A stretch of DNA of 64,000 bases from contig VWPU01003067.1 of assembly GCA_013398955.1 (NCBI GenBank), forward strand, positions 62,001 through 126,000, read 5' to 3'. Within the stretch, counting starts at the first letter, position 1, and the number at the start of each line of letters is the position of its first letter. The notes below the pieces were generated by a model. It was not told where the DNA came from. It worked only from the letters and a program-made list of their open reading frames with translations, and did no database searches. Origin of the DNA: Callaeas wilsoni (taxonomy: Eukaryota; Chordata; Aves; Passeriformes; Callaeidae). The position numbers and the translations under genes were made by a program. This document shows, piece by piece, positions 35,905-49,955 of this stretch.

Positions 35905-36056
35905 GTTATGTTGAGATTATCTCAGCTGGCCAGAGCACGGTGTTAACAATGCCAAGGTTGTGGCCTGGATCCCCATATTGGCCATTTTCTTAGCAGCGGG
36001 ACTCGATGACCCTTGTGGGTCACTGCAACTCAGAACATTCTGTGACTCTATATTCT
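35905..36056 (+). mobile_element. tRNA-Ile-derived SINE with CR1-like tail (TguSINE1 type)
   Basis: The head aligns almost base for base with a tRNA-Ile gene: A-box-like TATCTCAGCTGG (35918-35929), GAGCACGGTGTTAACAATGC covering the anticodon arm, GCCAAGGTTGTGG, and a decayed B-box GGCCTGGATCC (35962-35972). The tail TCGATGACCCTTGTGGGTCA and ACTCAGAACATTCTGTGACT matches the CR1-type 3' end that lets CR1 reverse transcriptase recognise the RNA. This head-tail combination defines TguSINE1 of zebra finch and related songbirds. The copy is nearly full length and moderately diverged. Transcription would be by RNA polymerase III, but both internal boxes carry changes. Confidence 0.9.
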
Positions 36057-39000
36057 TATCCTGACTAGTCCTTTCACCAGTCAAGAGTCTAAAAGGGATC
36101 CGGATATCACTCCATAGAGTCAAGGACTCTATGTCCTTAGACATAATACTACTTGCAGTAGTACCTAGAAGCAAGTTCGTACTGCTCAGACAGCATAAAA
36201 CTCCTCAGGCTGGCTCAGCATCACTCCGAGGCCACTTTTGGGCTGATGTATATTTAATCAGAATTAACTCTGAGCCCTTTTGTTACCTCTTTGCCTAAAT
36301 GCCACTATAAGCAGCATAGGCAAGATGACCTCCTGCCAGGCAAACCAAGAAAGAGAAGAACACATCTCGATAGTTCTAGCCAGTGTAATGCCAAACAGCT
36401 TTTAGATTGCTTTAATCTGTATTTTGGACTGGATGAATATGAGTGTGGCTTCAATTTTGGAGATATTTGAAGGTCAACTGTACATCATTAGTCCATTTTC
36501 AAATAATGGCTTTTCCTCTTCTGAAAGGGAGATATTTCCAGTGCTACTTCTGCATCTGTAAGGAAAAGGATGAATGAATTCTACCCTTCAAGCAGCAAGT
36601 AGTTCTTATACAATAAATGTATCAGTGGTAGTTTTAGCCCTGGAAAGTAGAGGCAATATTTGATAGCATGCAGTTAGCATGGCATTCTTTTCCCCCCACA
36701 GTCTGAAAACACAGAAGGAGTAGAAGCCACTTATCTTCTTCAAGCTCATCTTGAACATCATCAAATATCATTGAAACTGGCTGATCACAGTAGACATTAA
36801 GAAAAAAAGGAATTATTAATACAAGTCTCTGACCAATGATGATGTCAAATCCATAACTTTATGGAATTTGGGATGCACATTAGGGAAAAAGCAAGCCTAG
36901 AGGGTTTTCTATGTTTAATTTCAAAGCAGAGTGAATTTTCTAGCTTCCAGTCATTTTATTGAACTTCCACTTACATTTCTGTATTTTGGTAAAACAGAAG
37001 TTATTCAAGTACTTGCAACCACAAGAGTGTGGAGAGACCTAAGATCAATGTAGATTAAAGTTTATGTGAAATTTATAAAGACTCATTGACCCAAAGTCCA
37101 GGTCCTCAGTTTTGAGGCTTACTAAGGATCTTCACTGAAATGGCTCTCACATTACAGATCATAGCAATTTTTCTTCACTAGTTACATGGTGTAAAGACCA
37201 TTATTATTTTTTCAGATATATACTATTTTTGTCCACATCATTAGTGCATCAGAAGGAAAGGCAGTATAGGGTTTAGCTTGTCCATAAGTAGACGATAATC
37301 CATTGAACAGGCATGCTGTTAAGTCAAGTCATTTACTGCTTTTTGGGCAGGAGTGGGAGTGTTCCTATCTCACATCATCAAACTAACCATAGACTCTAAA
37401 CATATTGGTAAAGCCCTTCACTCATCAGGAAAACATGTTAGGCAGCTTGAAATATTATAGGTGAAGGTGTTGCTGTAATCCTCAACATCTCATCACCAAT
37501 CAGTCCCCAAATTCCTTGATGATTCAACTAACTGTAGGTGAAAAAACAGTTTAGTGTACTGTCTTCTGCCAATCCTTACTTGACTTTCTCCATTTCTCCA
37601 AGAATGAGCACTGGTGAAAATTTTCATGAAGGGATTTTTTGACAATATTACCAAGCTTTGAAACAAGCCCGTCTGTATAATTTTGCCTCTGGTCTCTGAA
37701 AATTTGTAATGAACATATCTTACAGAAAACCTTAATTGATCTTCTGGGATGTGTTTATTTACTTCAGTTCTTGCAATATATTTGCTTATTTGGGTGAATT
37801 TACCATAGTAGACAGAAGAAGCTATTTACTTCTTAAATGTGCCATTGATTTTTTTTTTCTTTTTATGGATAAGTGTGATTTCTAACTCAAAAACTGTTTC
37901 CACAGACACAAAATCTTTTCAAAGCTCTATTTTACTTCACAGCAAATGCATTTACCTCTGCTGGTGTGGTCATAGTGCTACCAGACTTTAATTTAAGTCA
38001 CGTGGTGGAAGGAAGAGTCAATCTTATTCAAGGGGACAACAGACACCCCCAAAATATTCCAGGTCAACCAGGACAGCAATGCCCTGTCTCCTGGAAATAG
38101 TGGCCCTCTCATGTGCATGCTCTTCAAGAAAGGTCACAGTTGATGTCAGGACAAGTTAAAACATGATAAAAAAAGATTAATATGTTCTACTACAAATAAA
38201 TCATACTTTTTAAAAAAGAAAAATCTTATTTTGCTGGTTTTATATGCTGCTATTTTGTTAGAAAAAGTGACCAACAGGGCATCACACAGCCCATGCTGTG
38301 AACCAGATTCACAGAATGTTATTCTATGTGTGCCGTGCAGACAAAGGTGCTAATTTAAGGAGCAGTTTTCTCACATGTGCTATGCTTTCAAGGAAAAGGG
38401 GGTATCAAAAGATTCTTGGGAGGATTTTTCCTTCTTGCTCTCCTTCTAACAGATTTTTAGTAAAGTACAGTGTTTTTCAGATATACATGACAAAAAGCAT
38501 GTGTAGGAATTCTCTTTAATTGGTAGAAACTAGTTGCTTCTCTATGCATATATTTTAGCACTTAAATCAGCTATTTTTAGCAACAGTTGGGAATGTAAAA
38601 CTCCCTCCTTCTCTTCCTCTCTCCCCCCACCTCTGTCACAGGAGAAAGGCCAGTTCAGTTTCCTTTACACATCCAATGCTTGTTAAATTCATTCATTCTG
38701 ATAGGCTTGGCTGGTGTCCTTAGACATAATATCTTAATGTACATATGTTTTTAAGCAATGACTTGCCTATCTTAATAACATCACTAACTCAATTTGTTCT
38801 TAGAAATATATGGAGACCAAGTACTAATGTAATAGAAAGTGGAATTAAAAACAAGGTGCCAAGACTATGTTTCATTGTTAGCTTAAGGAAGTCCTGGTTT
38901 TGTCATGCTTTCTCCATCTCTCTCCCCTCCCCACCTCACCAGAATTGTCAGCTGTTTCAGAACAGTGTAAGTAGTCCCTTTGTGAGGTACTAATGGTTTT

Positions 39001-42000
39001 GATTTCTTGATTCTGAAACTTACCGGGAGTTAAGCAATTTGTGGATGCATATGTGCATCTGCTCATAAGATCAGTTTTCTGCAGCAAAATGCATTGTAAT
39101 TTTATGCAGTGTTTAATCATTATTCCTATTTTGCAAGAATATCAATAAAATGTGTTGTAATGTTTAAATAAAAGGCATTCTCAACCAAATGATCATAGGA
39201 AGCATGTTTAAAAAGATGTCAGCTTACATTTATAAAAGTGATAGGAGTAGTCCACACAAACTGGATGCAAACCACACAGATGGCTAGCAAGCCAGAGTAT
39301 TTACAAACGTCTTGGATATTTTAACATTCACACTCTTTCTACCTGCCACAGCAAATTTGAACTAGATTTTCCAGCTGCTGTCAGATCCAAACCCAAGAGT
39401 GTCCTTCATTACAAGCACCCCTACCAGGAATCCTTGGCAGTATATGTCTATCTTCCCTGTGTATTCTCTCCCCTGTAGTTTGCAATTAGTTGATAGAGTA
39501 TAAAAGGAAGGAATGTAGAATGATAGAAGTGCAGATGTTTTGCCTTGCCTGGTGGAGTATGAGGGTTTTTAGGGGCAAGTTTGATGTCAAAAATAGAGAC
39601 AACCCCTCGCTTGGTTAAAGGAACCAAAAATATTCAGGAAACTGGGCATGTTCAGCTTTAGGCATGTAATTATGTAATAGACTACAGTGATGAGTAAAAG
39701 CTTATATTTCAGTGTGGCAGAGGTAGTGTAACACAATGATTGAAAACATGGTTTTCTCAGTCCCATCCCAAATCACCATCTTCCCCTACACTGCTTTGCA
39801 CTTCATGAAACCTTTCTGATTAGGCAGTGTTTTCTTCCTACTTTAAGTACTCGTTGTAACAACTTGAAGAATAACACCTAATTTAGGCCAATCACTGGTT
39901 TTTTATAGTCATAGCATTCTGATGGTATATATGAGTGCCTTAACAGCTGTAATTGTTTGGGTTCCAAGAGGAGCCTTATTTTCAACCAAAACAAGTTTGT
40001 TGACTTCACTACTTTTGTAAACAATTCCTGCAACAACTCCTGTTTTTCTGACACATATCATCAGAACCTTTTGCTGTTGGCAAACTATCATTTAATGAAA
40101 CATCGGGAAACATACTATAACATTCATCTAAATGAATCTCTCATGCGTAAATGGGTAATATTGAAACATAAATATTTTTGCATTTGGGAGACTTTCCCTT
40201 GAGAAAACCATACATAAAATGGAAGCTCTATGAGTAATGAGTGACAGTTTCTTAAAAGTTAATATTTTCTTTAATCTATTTCCATAACAGGAGAAGAGGA
40301 GAAAATACAGTGCTAAGCATAAGGTGTGCTTTTGGGATTAGAGAAACAATCTCTTCTAGTATGTATATCTCAGACCATAGGGAACAATACGCGCACCACA
40401 AACACATTTTTATTTCATTTAATCAAATATAGAGGTGTCTTAAATATTTTTTCCGTGTTATTAAAAGGATTGAGGATTCCTTAAGTTTTCTTTTTTCTTT
40501 TTTTTCTTATAAAGAAAAGTAAAACTGCCCTTAATGCTGGACTAGACTCTGTGATTGTCATGTAAGGTAATGAAACCATTAAATGCACAGTATTAAGAAG
40601 AGACGAGATGCAATTAGCCAAGAAATTACTCTGATCTCAGTGACATTTTCAAAAAATCATAATACAATATACATTGCAGGACATGATTGACAGTCTAATC
40701 CAGTTTTGATGGAACATAGTCCACATACTGAAAGTAAAGCAGTACACGGCCAGATAAAGCTCACAGCTGTGAATCCCTGATATGTCCTTACAGTCTTGTC
40801 ACCCAGGAAATTCCTCAGGTTTAAAAGATGATGAAAGTATCGACCATTAATGACAGGATCATCTCCTACCCTGAAATAAAATGTACTAATCCCTTTTGCT
40901 AGGTCTATGAATTCCTAATATAAATTATATAAACTGTAGTAATTCATCTCTGTTAGCACAGTTGTGTTTGGAAATTGTACAGCAGTCTTTGCCCTATTTC
41001 AAATGCCAGATGAAAGCAAGACATGTTCGTTTAAGCTGCAGCATAAAGTAATTTAACACAGGCGACAGAATAACTTCTGGATAATGAGCAGTATATATGT
41101 AAAAGAAGGAAGTTCTGAAGTTCTAAAGTGGCCTGATGGATTTATGCCTGAAAGAGGCCAAAAATGTAAATATAGGAAGTATGGTTAAATGCAGGTGCTT
41201 TGTTAGACATTTGTAAGATGATTTAATGATTGAGTCATACAGAATACATCCTCTGACTTCAAAGAGACATACAATGGTCATTTATGTCTTACAAATAATT
41301 TGGATGGTAACCTATCCATCACTTAAAAATAAGTAATGTGGATCACACTGGATTATACTGCAAGGGGGGAAAAATAAAAAATTAATCTGAAGTGACATTT
41401 ACAAACACATTTGAATTTCTGTAATCCATTTTTGATAGTACCTGGGTTACACATGTCTATCAAGCTGGACTTGCAGCCTTGTGCTCATGTGTCATTGACA
41501 CCTATAGCATTGGCTAGACAAACAGTCATTGATGAAGTCAGATAGTTAACCATCTAAAGGGCATTCAAGGCATCTGTAAATAATGCAAAGCACAAGGCTA
41601 GATCTTGGATACTTTTCACATAAGTAATGACAGTACGGAAATGCCAGGTTATTAAAAGAAATACCTGAGATCCATAGAAGCAAAGTAAAATTCTTCAATA
41701 TAATATATGTATGTTTCAGCTGTGTTTACTGTGCTCATGCATAACAGTGTCTACTAGTTTTAAAAGTAAACCCAGTAAAGAGAGAATATTGCTAATGGAT
41801 AATATTTTCAAAAACCCATGTTTGTAGCAGAGGTAATGTTTCAAAAGGATTCTGGTTTTGGTAGTCTTTCAACATTGTGCATCTGACAAAAGTCTACAGT
41901 AGAAATCACTGCACTGCACACGTACACGCACACAAAGCATAGCCCAATGTTATTCAGTGCTCTGAGAACACTTTAGGAAGCAGAACATGAGAGAGTCAAT

Positions 42001-45000
42001 TCTTTTATGTCTGGCTAACATTGCTTTTGCCAGTTATGTTCAGAATCATTGCAGTGAGATCAAAAGCTAACACTACACTTAAGTTTCCACAACTTGTGGC
42101 ATTAAAGATATCCCACAGGTATGATGGACTACAACTTCAAGCTCTTCAAATTTCAGCAGATTTCAGCATGGCTTGATGTATGAACCAAACCAAAACTGAT
42201 CATATGCCATTCTGAAACCACCTCAGAGAGCCCAAAAATCCCTCCAAAAAGCAGTGGAAACCTACTAGTCATTTGAAATGTTCAAATAAAAATTCAATAG
42301 ATAATGGCAGACCAAAAACCAGAGCTCAACTTTGAACATCTACCTAAGCTTACGTGCAAAGAGGTGACTAATGGATTATGCCACTTTGTGAGTCAGACTT
42401 AGAGAAATACTGCATTTCCATCCTGAGGATTTTATTTATTCAAGCTGGCTAGTACTAGAGATGAATACAACTGGGTTTGTAAGTAGCTTATATTAAATTC
42501 AGGGGTTTGTTTGTTTTTTTTTTTTTTAAAGTTTATTAAAAGCTGCAATTTAATACTGAATTCTGTTTAAAAGATGTTTGAATCTCAAATAGCCTCTGGA
42601 TAATTTTCATTTGTCTATGTTCTATTTATACCACAGACATATTTTTTTATTATCTTTTCTATCAAGACCTTGAACATTTGGGATTACTATTGACATAAAG
42701 CAGAATTAGAAAGTACAAAATACAGCATTTAATGACATGATTTTATTGCAATAGTGTACATACAAGAATACACTTTAGATTACTGTCATAACTAATATAT
42801 CACAATGCTGATAAGAAAATGCTTGAAAGTAGGAATGTGATGATTATCTTTGATTTCATGAAATTTGGTAGTAATCAAGGGCCGTCAGCAGCTCCTAGGA
42901 GGATCTCTGCACACCACAGCATCCGATCCTAGTCGAGAAACACTGTAAGTTAGAAAAGTGTATTACAAAGCAGGGCTGCTTGTACTGCTCACAATATCTT
43001 CCATAAGTCTACCATGAATTACTTTGTAAAACTCAGCAAGGCTTCCTCAGGGAAGATTTTTCTCTTTCTGTTCTGAGTCAGATACTGTGCAATCTTTACT
43101 CACTGTTATAAATTAGCTGTGAATGTGTCTTGCCTACACAGCTTCATGTCAGTAGGGTCTGTCTTTCCCCTTTTTTAAAAATGAACAAAAATTGAAGTAT
43201 ATTTCATTCCAAATCAAGGAAAAATGAAAGAACACCTGTACTTCAAGGTCTAGTTTTTTCTTGTAATATGGGTTTTCCCAAGAAGAGAGGCAGGGGAATG
43301 AAAAAGAATGTCTTGTGGGTTTGTATAGTAGGTGCTTTTATGTTCAACAACAGTACAATTGTATTCTTTGTTTTTAAGTATAACTGTCTTTGAGGTAAAT
43401 GAAGATTATTGGCCCAAATTGTTTAAAATTGTTTTTGATAACCTATGCTATAATCTTTAGATGAACAGATACTCAGAGTTGCCTTTTTCTTTTCCCATGT
43501 GCACAGTGTGATCATGGTTTTCTATTTTTATTATTACTTAGGGAATATAATGAAAGAGGATAACTTTGATTTTAACTGTTTTAAAAGAAAACAAATATGT
43601 TGAGCTTTTTAAAAATAACAAATACATTGACATTTTTGGATGTTTTCCTAGGTTTCAGTACTTTGCCATTTATATTCAATTTTTAGACAATCAGCTTCAA
43701 TTTTGGCATAGTAATTTATTAGAGAATCCAGATTCCTTTGAGGAAAATCAAAACTGATGATGCCAGCAGACTCAACATGAGAGTGTAATGCAAATGCTGT
43801 TAGTTTGCTGTATGAGCATTTAAAGGGAGAGAAGAGGAAGAGGCTGTAAAAAAACTGAGTATTTTACTGTGTGATGTGCTAATCGTGCAAACTTTGTTTT
43901 TCATATTCTTCTTGGTAATCTTAGATTTTTAATACATAAAATACTATATGTTGTGATAAATCCTAAAGTTCTTTTAAATATAATTGTACACACTGCAGGT
44001 TAAATGATCGAATGGCATTTTGCATGTGTGATTCCAGCACCAGCTACAGCAGATATCCTTTTTATATTTTTCTGCTTTTATTAGTATTGTATGATCTGTT
44101 CTTATTTCTGCAGCAAAATCACAACAGCTAAAGCCATTATTTGTAAGTAGTTTTTGTAAGACCTAAATTTCTGATATTGATAGTCTGATAATAAAGAAAA
44201 CTATAGGTGCTGCTACCATCAGTGGCGAAGTAAACGAATTTGCTCTAAGGCTAAATAAAGGATAATGAGAAATGCTGTTTATCCTTCATTCAGAAGGTAA
44301 TGCCCAGTGTTTCCATTTGGCCCAAACCCATAAGTAACTCCAAATGTTATTTTTTTGCTTAAAAACAAAAAATTATGTATTTACTGTGTTCTGAACCATC
44401 AGTGATGTTACATATACTATTACAGACTTGTTGATGTGATATTCAGGGTGGGAAAAGACTAGCGATGGTCTCTAGCCAAACATAGACAATAATAACTCAT
44501 AGGGTACAGCGCCTGAAATTTTCAAAGCTCTATATAGTCATATGAAAAGCATTAGGAAAATATGAAGAGAATAACTCTCAGTCTAAAAGGATTCCGTGTA
44601 CTTCTACAATTAAAAGAGCGTAGGGGAAGACCTGAACACTGTGTTTGGAGGACACGTATGTGGGGGGGGAAACCTTGTTCCCTTAAAGGCAATGTTAAAT
44701 ATTTCTCAAGATTTGAAATCACTTTTTGGCACATTTTGTATGGCTAATTAATTACTTTAATTTGCTTTAAGTTGTGTACTTGAAGATGAATAGTGCACGA
44801 TAACAAGGCTAGGCTTTGTGAGGAAGACCTTTGGTAGTCTGTACAGTGTGCTGCCTCGTTACAGAGCTAGTTATCTGCGGGAAGTCTGACATTGAAAGGT
44901 ACTACACGTCCCATAACACCCTCCCTTAACTGTGATGATTGTAGTTTCTTCCTAAAAGTGATGATTAGGAGAGAGAAAAACAAAACTGAAAGCTGTATGA

Positions 45001-48000
45001 ATATTTCATGTAAATGTAAGCAGGCACTTACTGGACGCAGACCTTGATTGATGCCAGAGTGCCTCTAAATGCCTTGACATTGAAGGGTTTAGACTTCCCT
45101 TTCCACAATGACTGCTTCAAGAGCTGCAGTTAATAGAGGAATATAGCTGTATTTCACTGAAGGGCTCTTTATTACTGGCTGATATTAAACAAGACCACAA
45201 GCCTTAAGTTTGAGTAAGTGAATCTAGAAACGAGAGTTAGTGGATATCTAAATGAGAGAAGATAGTTAAGGTTTCTTCTCCCTCTGTCTTCCTGTTCTGT
45301 AGCTCAATTGCTTGCATCAGTTTTAAATTCCTTCCTATAAAGAAGTGGATCAGCAACACATGAGGAATCAGGCATAAATTGTTTTAGAGTACCTCCGATC
45401 AACAAAGCACCAAACGGATATGTCTAAACAATTTCTTACAAGGAGGCAAGTGTTTTTCAAACATATTAAAATTAATCTAATTATTCAGATTAAAAAACTT
45501 AGAATTTTAAAATTTTTCCCAACAAGCATTTTGAAATACTGTTGAAAAACTGATCAAAGACAAAAATATCTATGCTTTCGAGGATTGGTTTATCTTTTGC
45601 TTTCACAAGGATACAAATATTTCTGTGCATGTGCTATGTAAGAGCTCAATTCTGTCATACTTTTGAAGTGGCCTCTTGAAAAGAGAACGGCCTTTTTAAA
45701 TGGAATAGTAATGCATGCAAATAGTTTAGAAGCTGAAATCAGTGTTGTAAAGGAATAGTCTTTCAAAATCAGTCAAATGAAGGAACGATATTTTGAAAGT
45801 TGACAGTGAGATGTTTCCTGGTGAGTGTGATATGATGATCATAATATGTGTTTATCATGTTTTATTAATAGACAAATCACCCTTTGAAAAAAGCTCTGTG
45901 ACTACCATACAATTTCATCAGGATTATGGACTACACTTTCCAAATACTTATTTTTTCAAGCCTGATTCATAAAATGCTTTATTTCCAGCTCTGATGCATT
46001 TAGGCAGAGATTTTAATCAATATGTTAGTAAAGGAAATGGAATGATTCCTCACCAGGAAACATCCATCCTTCTGTTTTACACATTAGAAGGCATTTCTGT
46101 CTATACCACCCATCTCAGATCCAGTACACCATCAACAGGAGGACTATGGGATCACCTTTTCATTCCCCACATAGGTTCCCTCAGGTGCATAAAGGACTGA
46201 ATTGGCTCTTCCCAAGCATCCATGCAGGGGTGTGTTCCTAAAGGTCTATTCTTCCAGTAAGTTGATTCCTCAGGTAGTTTGAGCAAAGAAACAGCTAAGC
46301 TGGTTTTGTCCAATATTATCACAAAATCTTAAGTAAGTTTTCCATAGAGATTTTTCACCTAATTGCTAAATATCCCAGCAGAAAATAAGTGCTTTTTTAT
46401 TCTTTTTTTTTTCTTTGTTTTAATCATTAGAGCACATCATCTTTTTTGTGCTAGATTTGGGCACTTTCACTTAACTTGTGTTTTGACATGAGATGTCCAC
46501 TAGCTTTTTTTCTTGTGACACACTGTAAAAAATAAAGCAAAAATGAAATAGTTAGGGTTTCTTCTAAAGGAATATGTTGCACCTTGGCTGTTTATAGGAT
46601 ATTACATTACATGTAAACAGAGATTTTTAGCTGCCTTCACCATACTGATCACATCTAGTTATGATTTCTTGTGAAATAAAGGACCTGCATTCATTCCCGT
46701 TGAAGTAAGCAGGACTTTTAGCTATTGACCTAGCAGCAACGGGCTTAGTTATACTAGCTAGTATATTTTCCAAATTCTCACATATTTTCCTTTTACTTTA
46801 GGAGTTTCTGTATTACCTAAAGTGAAGAGAAGTGAAGGGTATATCTAAGGTAAAATTGTAGGAGATGCCACATGACAGCCACTGCAATGCGATTTCGTTT
46901 TATCCAATAATACATTTAAATTGCTGATAGTTGTGTGCCAGTTAACAAGGTTCTGAGCACTTCCCAGCTGTGAGTAGTCTTTATGTGCTTGCTCATGCCC
47001 ACATCTGATTTTGTGTATAACTGAGCCAACCATATATTTTAAGAACACTAAATCCCACATACACACTTATGCCCATATAAAAATGTCATACAACACTGAT
47101 GTTAAGCTTGTGCAGGTGGATCATGACCGCAGAATAAACTAACAGAGCAAAAGTGAGCCTTGGTAATGTTAAGGCTTGATTGTTTCTAAGGAGGTGTAGT
47201 ATGCCAGTATTTTTTATGCACTAGTGAGAGGGAAGACAAGACCAGGAATACAAAGCTGCATGGAAGGACTTAAAAAACGACAAGTTAATGAATACTGGAT
47301 CACTTTGTTATTAAAAATAAAAGTAGATTTAATCTTAACATTTCATAATCAGTCATGCATCTGACTTTAATAACTGTAAACTTGAACTCACATCTTTATG
47401 CACTAAAACTAAGGCTCTAATTACCTACAGATGCAGCCTGTTCCCGTGTCTCTTGTGCACATGAGTGAAGTCACTCCTACTACCTGCTGGAACGACAGGT
47501 AGATGGTTATTCAGGCAAGAGCAGTAGAATTTTGATGCCACAGTTAGATATTTATGAAAAGAGATGCATTGAATTTTATCTCAGTAGATCAATTTTCAGG
47601 ACAGAGTTCCTAACAGTATATTCATAGGCTGGGTACAAAACCAATTTTATCTGCTTCACTGGTGTGTGAACTGTATAAGGAAAGACATCTCTTTACTCTC
47701 TGATAGCTTATCTTCCCTGGTGACCATTTATGCGTGCTCTTGTAAATATGCATATTTTACAGAAAACGCTCTTTAAACTATCCTTCGAGATGACCTTGAA
47801 ATGGAAGCATTTGAATCTTCCAGGAAATTAGCAGCAAAGTCTCTTTTGATAATGACTGGTAGGGTGCGAAGTGCCACTCAAAGCAGAAGTAGTAATCAGT
47901 GCTGCAAGATATTTAATAGTACAGGTCTATGACAGAATAAGATTTTTACAAGGAAACGCAAAAAGAAAAATATACCTACTCTTCTATCCCTGAAAAGTTT

Positions 48001-49074
48001 CTTAGGAACTGATAGATTTTTCAAAAATAATTGTTTGGCAAAGGGGGGTTACTATTTAAAAATTTTTAAAGTAAACAACAGGAAGCATAACCAGTAGTTT
48101 TTTGTCTTGCTGGGCACATAAACACTAACTAAACTTAGTTCTATCAATAGAGAAAATAATGACACTTTTCCAAGTGATACACTGAAAGCGTGAAAATATT
48201 TATCATGGCAACATAAGGAATTTCTTATTATATCTTAGTGTGCAGTTCATTATCTTTATTTCATTCCAGTTTTTTCCACTTTGTTTTCTCACTTTTCCAC
48301 CAAACAAAGCTTCTTACAGATTAATCCCTTCAATAAAATTATAGGTTCGTACATTGTGACTATGTATGTGGAGTGAACATTGATATCACCTCGCTTATAT
48401 CCACTGCCCTAACTTTTAAATAAATCCATATATTCTCCTTTTGTCTATACACAAACAGACTTATAACTCCATGCCCAAATTTCCTCACACAGATGCACTC
48501 TATAAAAATACTCTTCCCTATAAATGTCTTCAGGCATACGCACTTTTGTCCCTAACAAATGTATGCTTTGCATGTGCACGTGCACATTTCACAGAGCACA
48601 CTTCCCTATGTTCCTCGCCAGCCCACATCAAATGCCGCTAGTTGCTTTTTCTCATGCTGTCTCTTCAAAGATGCCTATATAAAAACTCTCTCATTTCTTT
48701 ATGTTTGTAGCTTGTACTATTCATAGAAATATTCACTTTCCACACACAAGCACACACAATCTTGCAGCATTCATTATGTACGTATGCAATCTTTTGTAGT
48801 AGCCAGCTTGATTAACCACGGACTCACGTTAAAATTTTATAGGTAGAACTTTGAAACACACCTCTATAATGATACAAGGTATTCCCTTTTAACTTCACTA
48901 ACAGTGTCAAAATAACTCATAAACAGTTTAGCAAACGCACGGTAAAGAAACTAAAAGATAATTGAAGCAGCAATAACTCACTTACTGTTGTTTCGAATTT
49001 TTGAATTTATACCACTACTGTGAATTTTACTCATTATTAACATTTTTGAAAATATGAGAAATCAAACACAGGTT
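36057..49074. other. Unique AT-rich non-coding DNA
   Basis: About 13 kb without a recognised gene or named repeat, the longest repeat-free stretch in the window. Open frames are short and of chance composition. Low-complexity tracts include T runs at about 37850, 42515-42528 and 46400. Confidence 0.6.
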
Positions 49075-49955
49075 GAGCAGTGACCCTGGGACAGACACCC
49101 AGAGAGGAACATAGAAATACTGCTTGAAGTTGTGGGAGAGGCAAAAATTCAAGTGGAACTCGAAGTTGCAAAAGATTCCAGGAATAACAAAGAAGGCATT
49201 AGTATATGTGCAGCAAGCCGAAATACAAGGTGTGGGTCCGCGGCTGAACAAGTTAGTATAAGCTGACAGGTCAATTAAATATGATACAGAAAAAGCTGAC
49301 ATAGTAAATGCTTTCTGTGCTTTGGTGTTCAAGGGTAAAGTTAGCCCCCAAGTCTCAGTGCCAAGAAGCAACAACAAAGCAAACGGTGAACCAGTGAGTG
49401 AAGAAGAGAGTTAAGAGCTAGCTGCAGGTTTTGGACGTATGTAAGTTTATGGGGCCTGATGGGATGGATCTGAGGGTGCTCAGAAAGTTGACCAAAAACA
49501 CAGCAGTCCTTCTGCTTCACCTTTGAAAGGTCATGGAGAACAGGTCAAGTTCTCAATGATTGGAAAAGCACAAATATATACCCACCTCCCAAAAAGAAGA
49601 TCTGGGAAACAACAGAGGAGTCAACTTCAAGTCAGTCTCAGGACACATTATGAAGTAGGCCTTCATGGAAGCTGTTGCCATTAACGTGAAAGACAAGACA
49701 ATTGGGAAGACACAACATGGGTTGGCCAGTGGCAAATGATTGATCAACTGATTGCCATCAGTGATGAAGTAACTTGCTCAGTGGATGAAGGCAGAGCAGA
49801 GATTGACATCTGACTTCATTTCAGCAATACATTTGACGCAGCTTCCGTAATTAATTTAGAAAACTACACTATGACATGGGCTCTACTCTATAAGGACTAT
49901 GTCTATCACAAAAGAGAGTGGTAGTAACCATTTCAGAAAGGAAGTAAAATCCATG
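49075..49955 (+). mobile_element. CR1 LINE ORF2 internal fragment, highly decayed
   Basis: On the plus strand the sequence translates piecewise to CR1 ORF2. A linker-like EVAKDSRNNKEG comes first. It is followed by the RT entry KFMGPDGMDLRVLRKL (usually KSMGPDEIHPRVLREL), then DWKSTNIYPPPKK, a degraded HNMGWP equivalent of SQHGF, and SGWRQSRD equivalent to the VDEGKAVD block. Many stops and indels interrupt it. It lacks the 3' UTR and the ATTCTATG end, so it is an isolated internal remnant, older than the copy at 34437-35320. The 116-codon minus-strand frame at its left end is an antisense or chance frame. Confidence 0.85.

Noticed and set aside
49027..49377. 116-codon minus-strand frame
   Set aside because: Mostly antisense to the decayed CR1 at 49075-49955.
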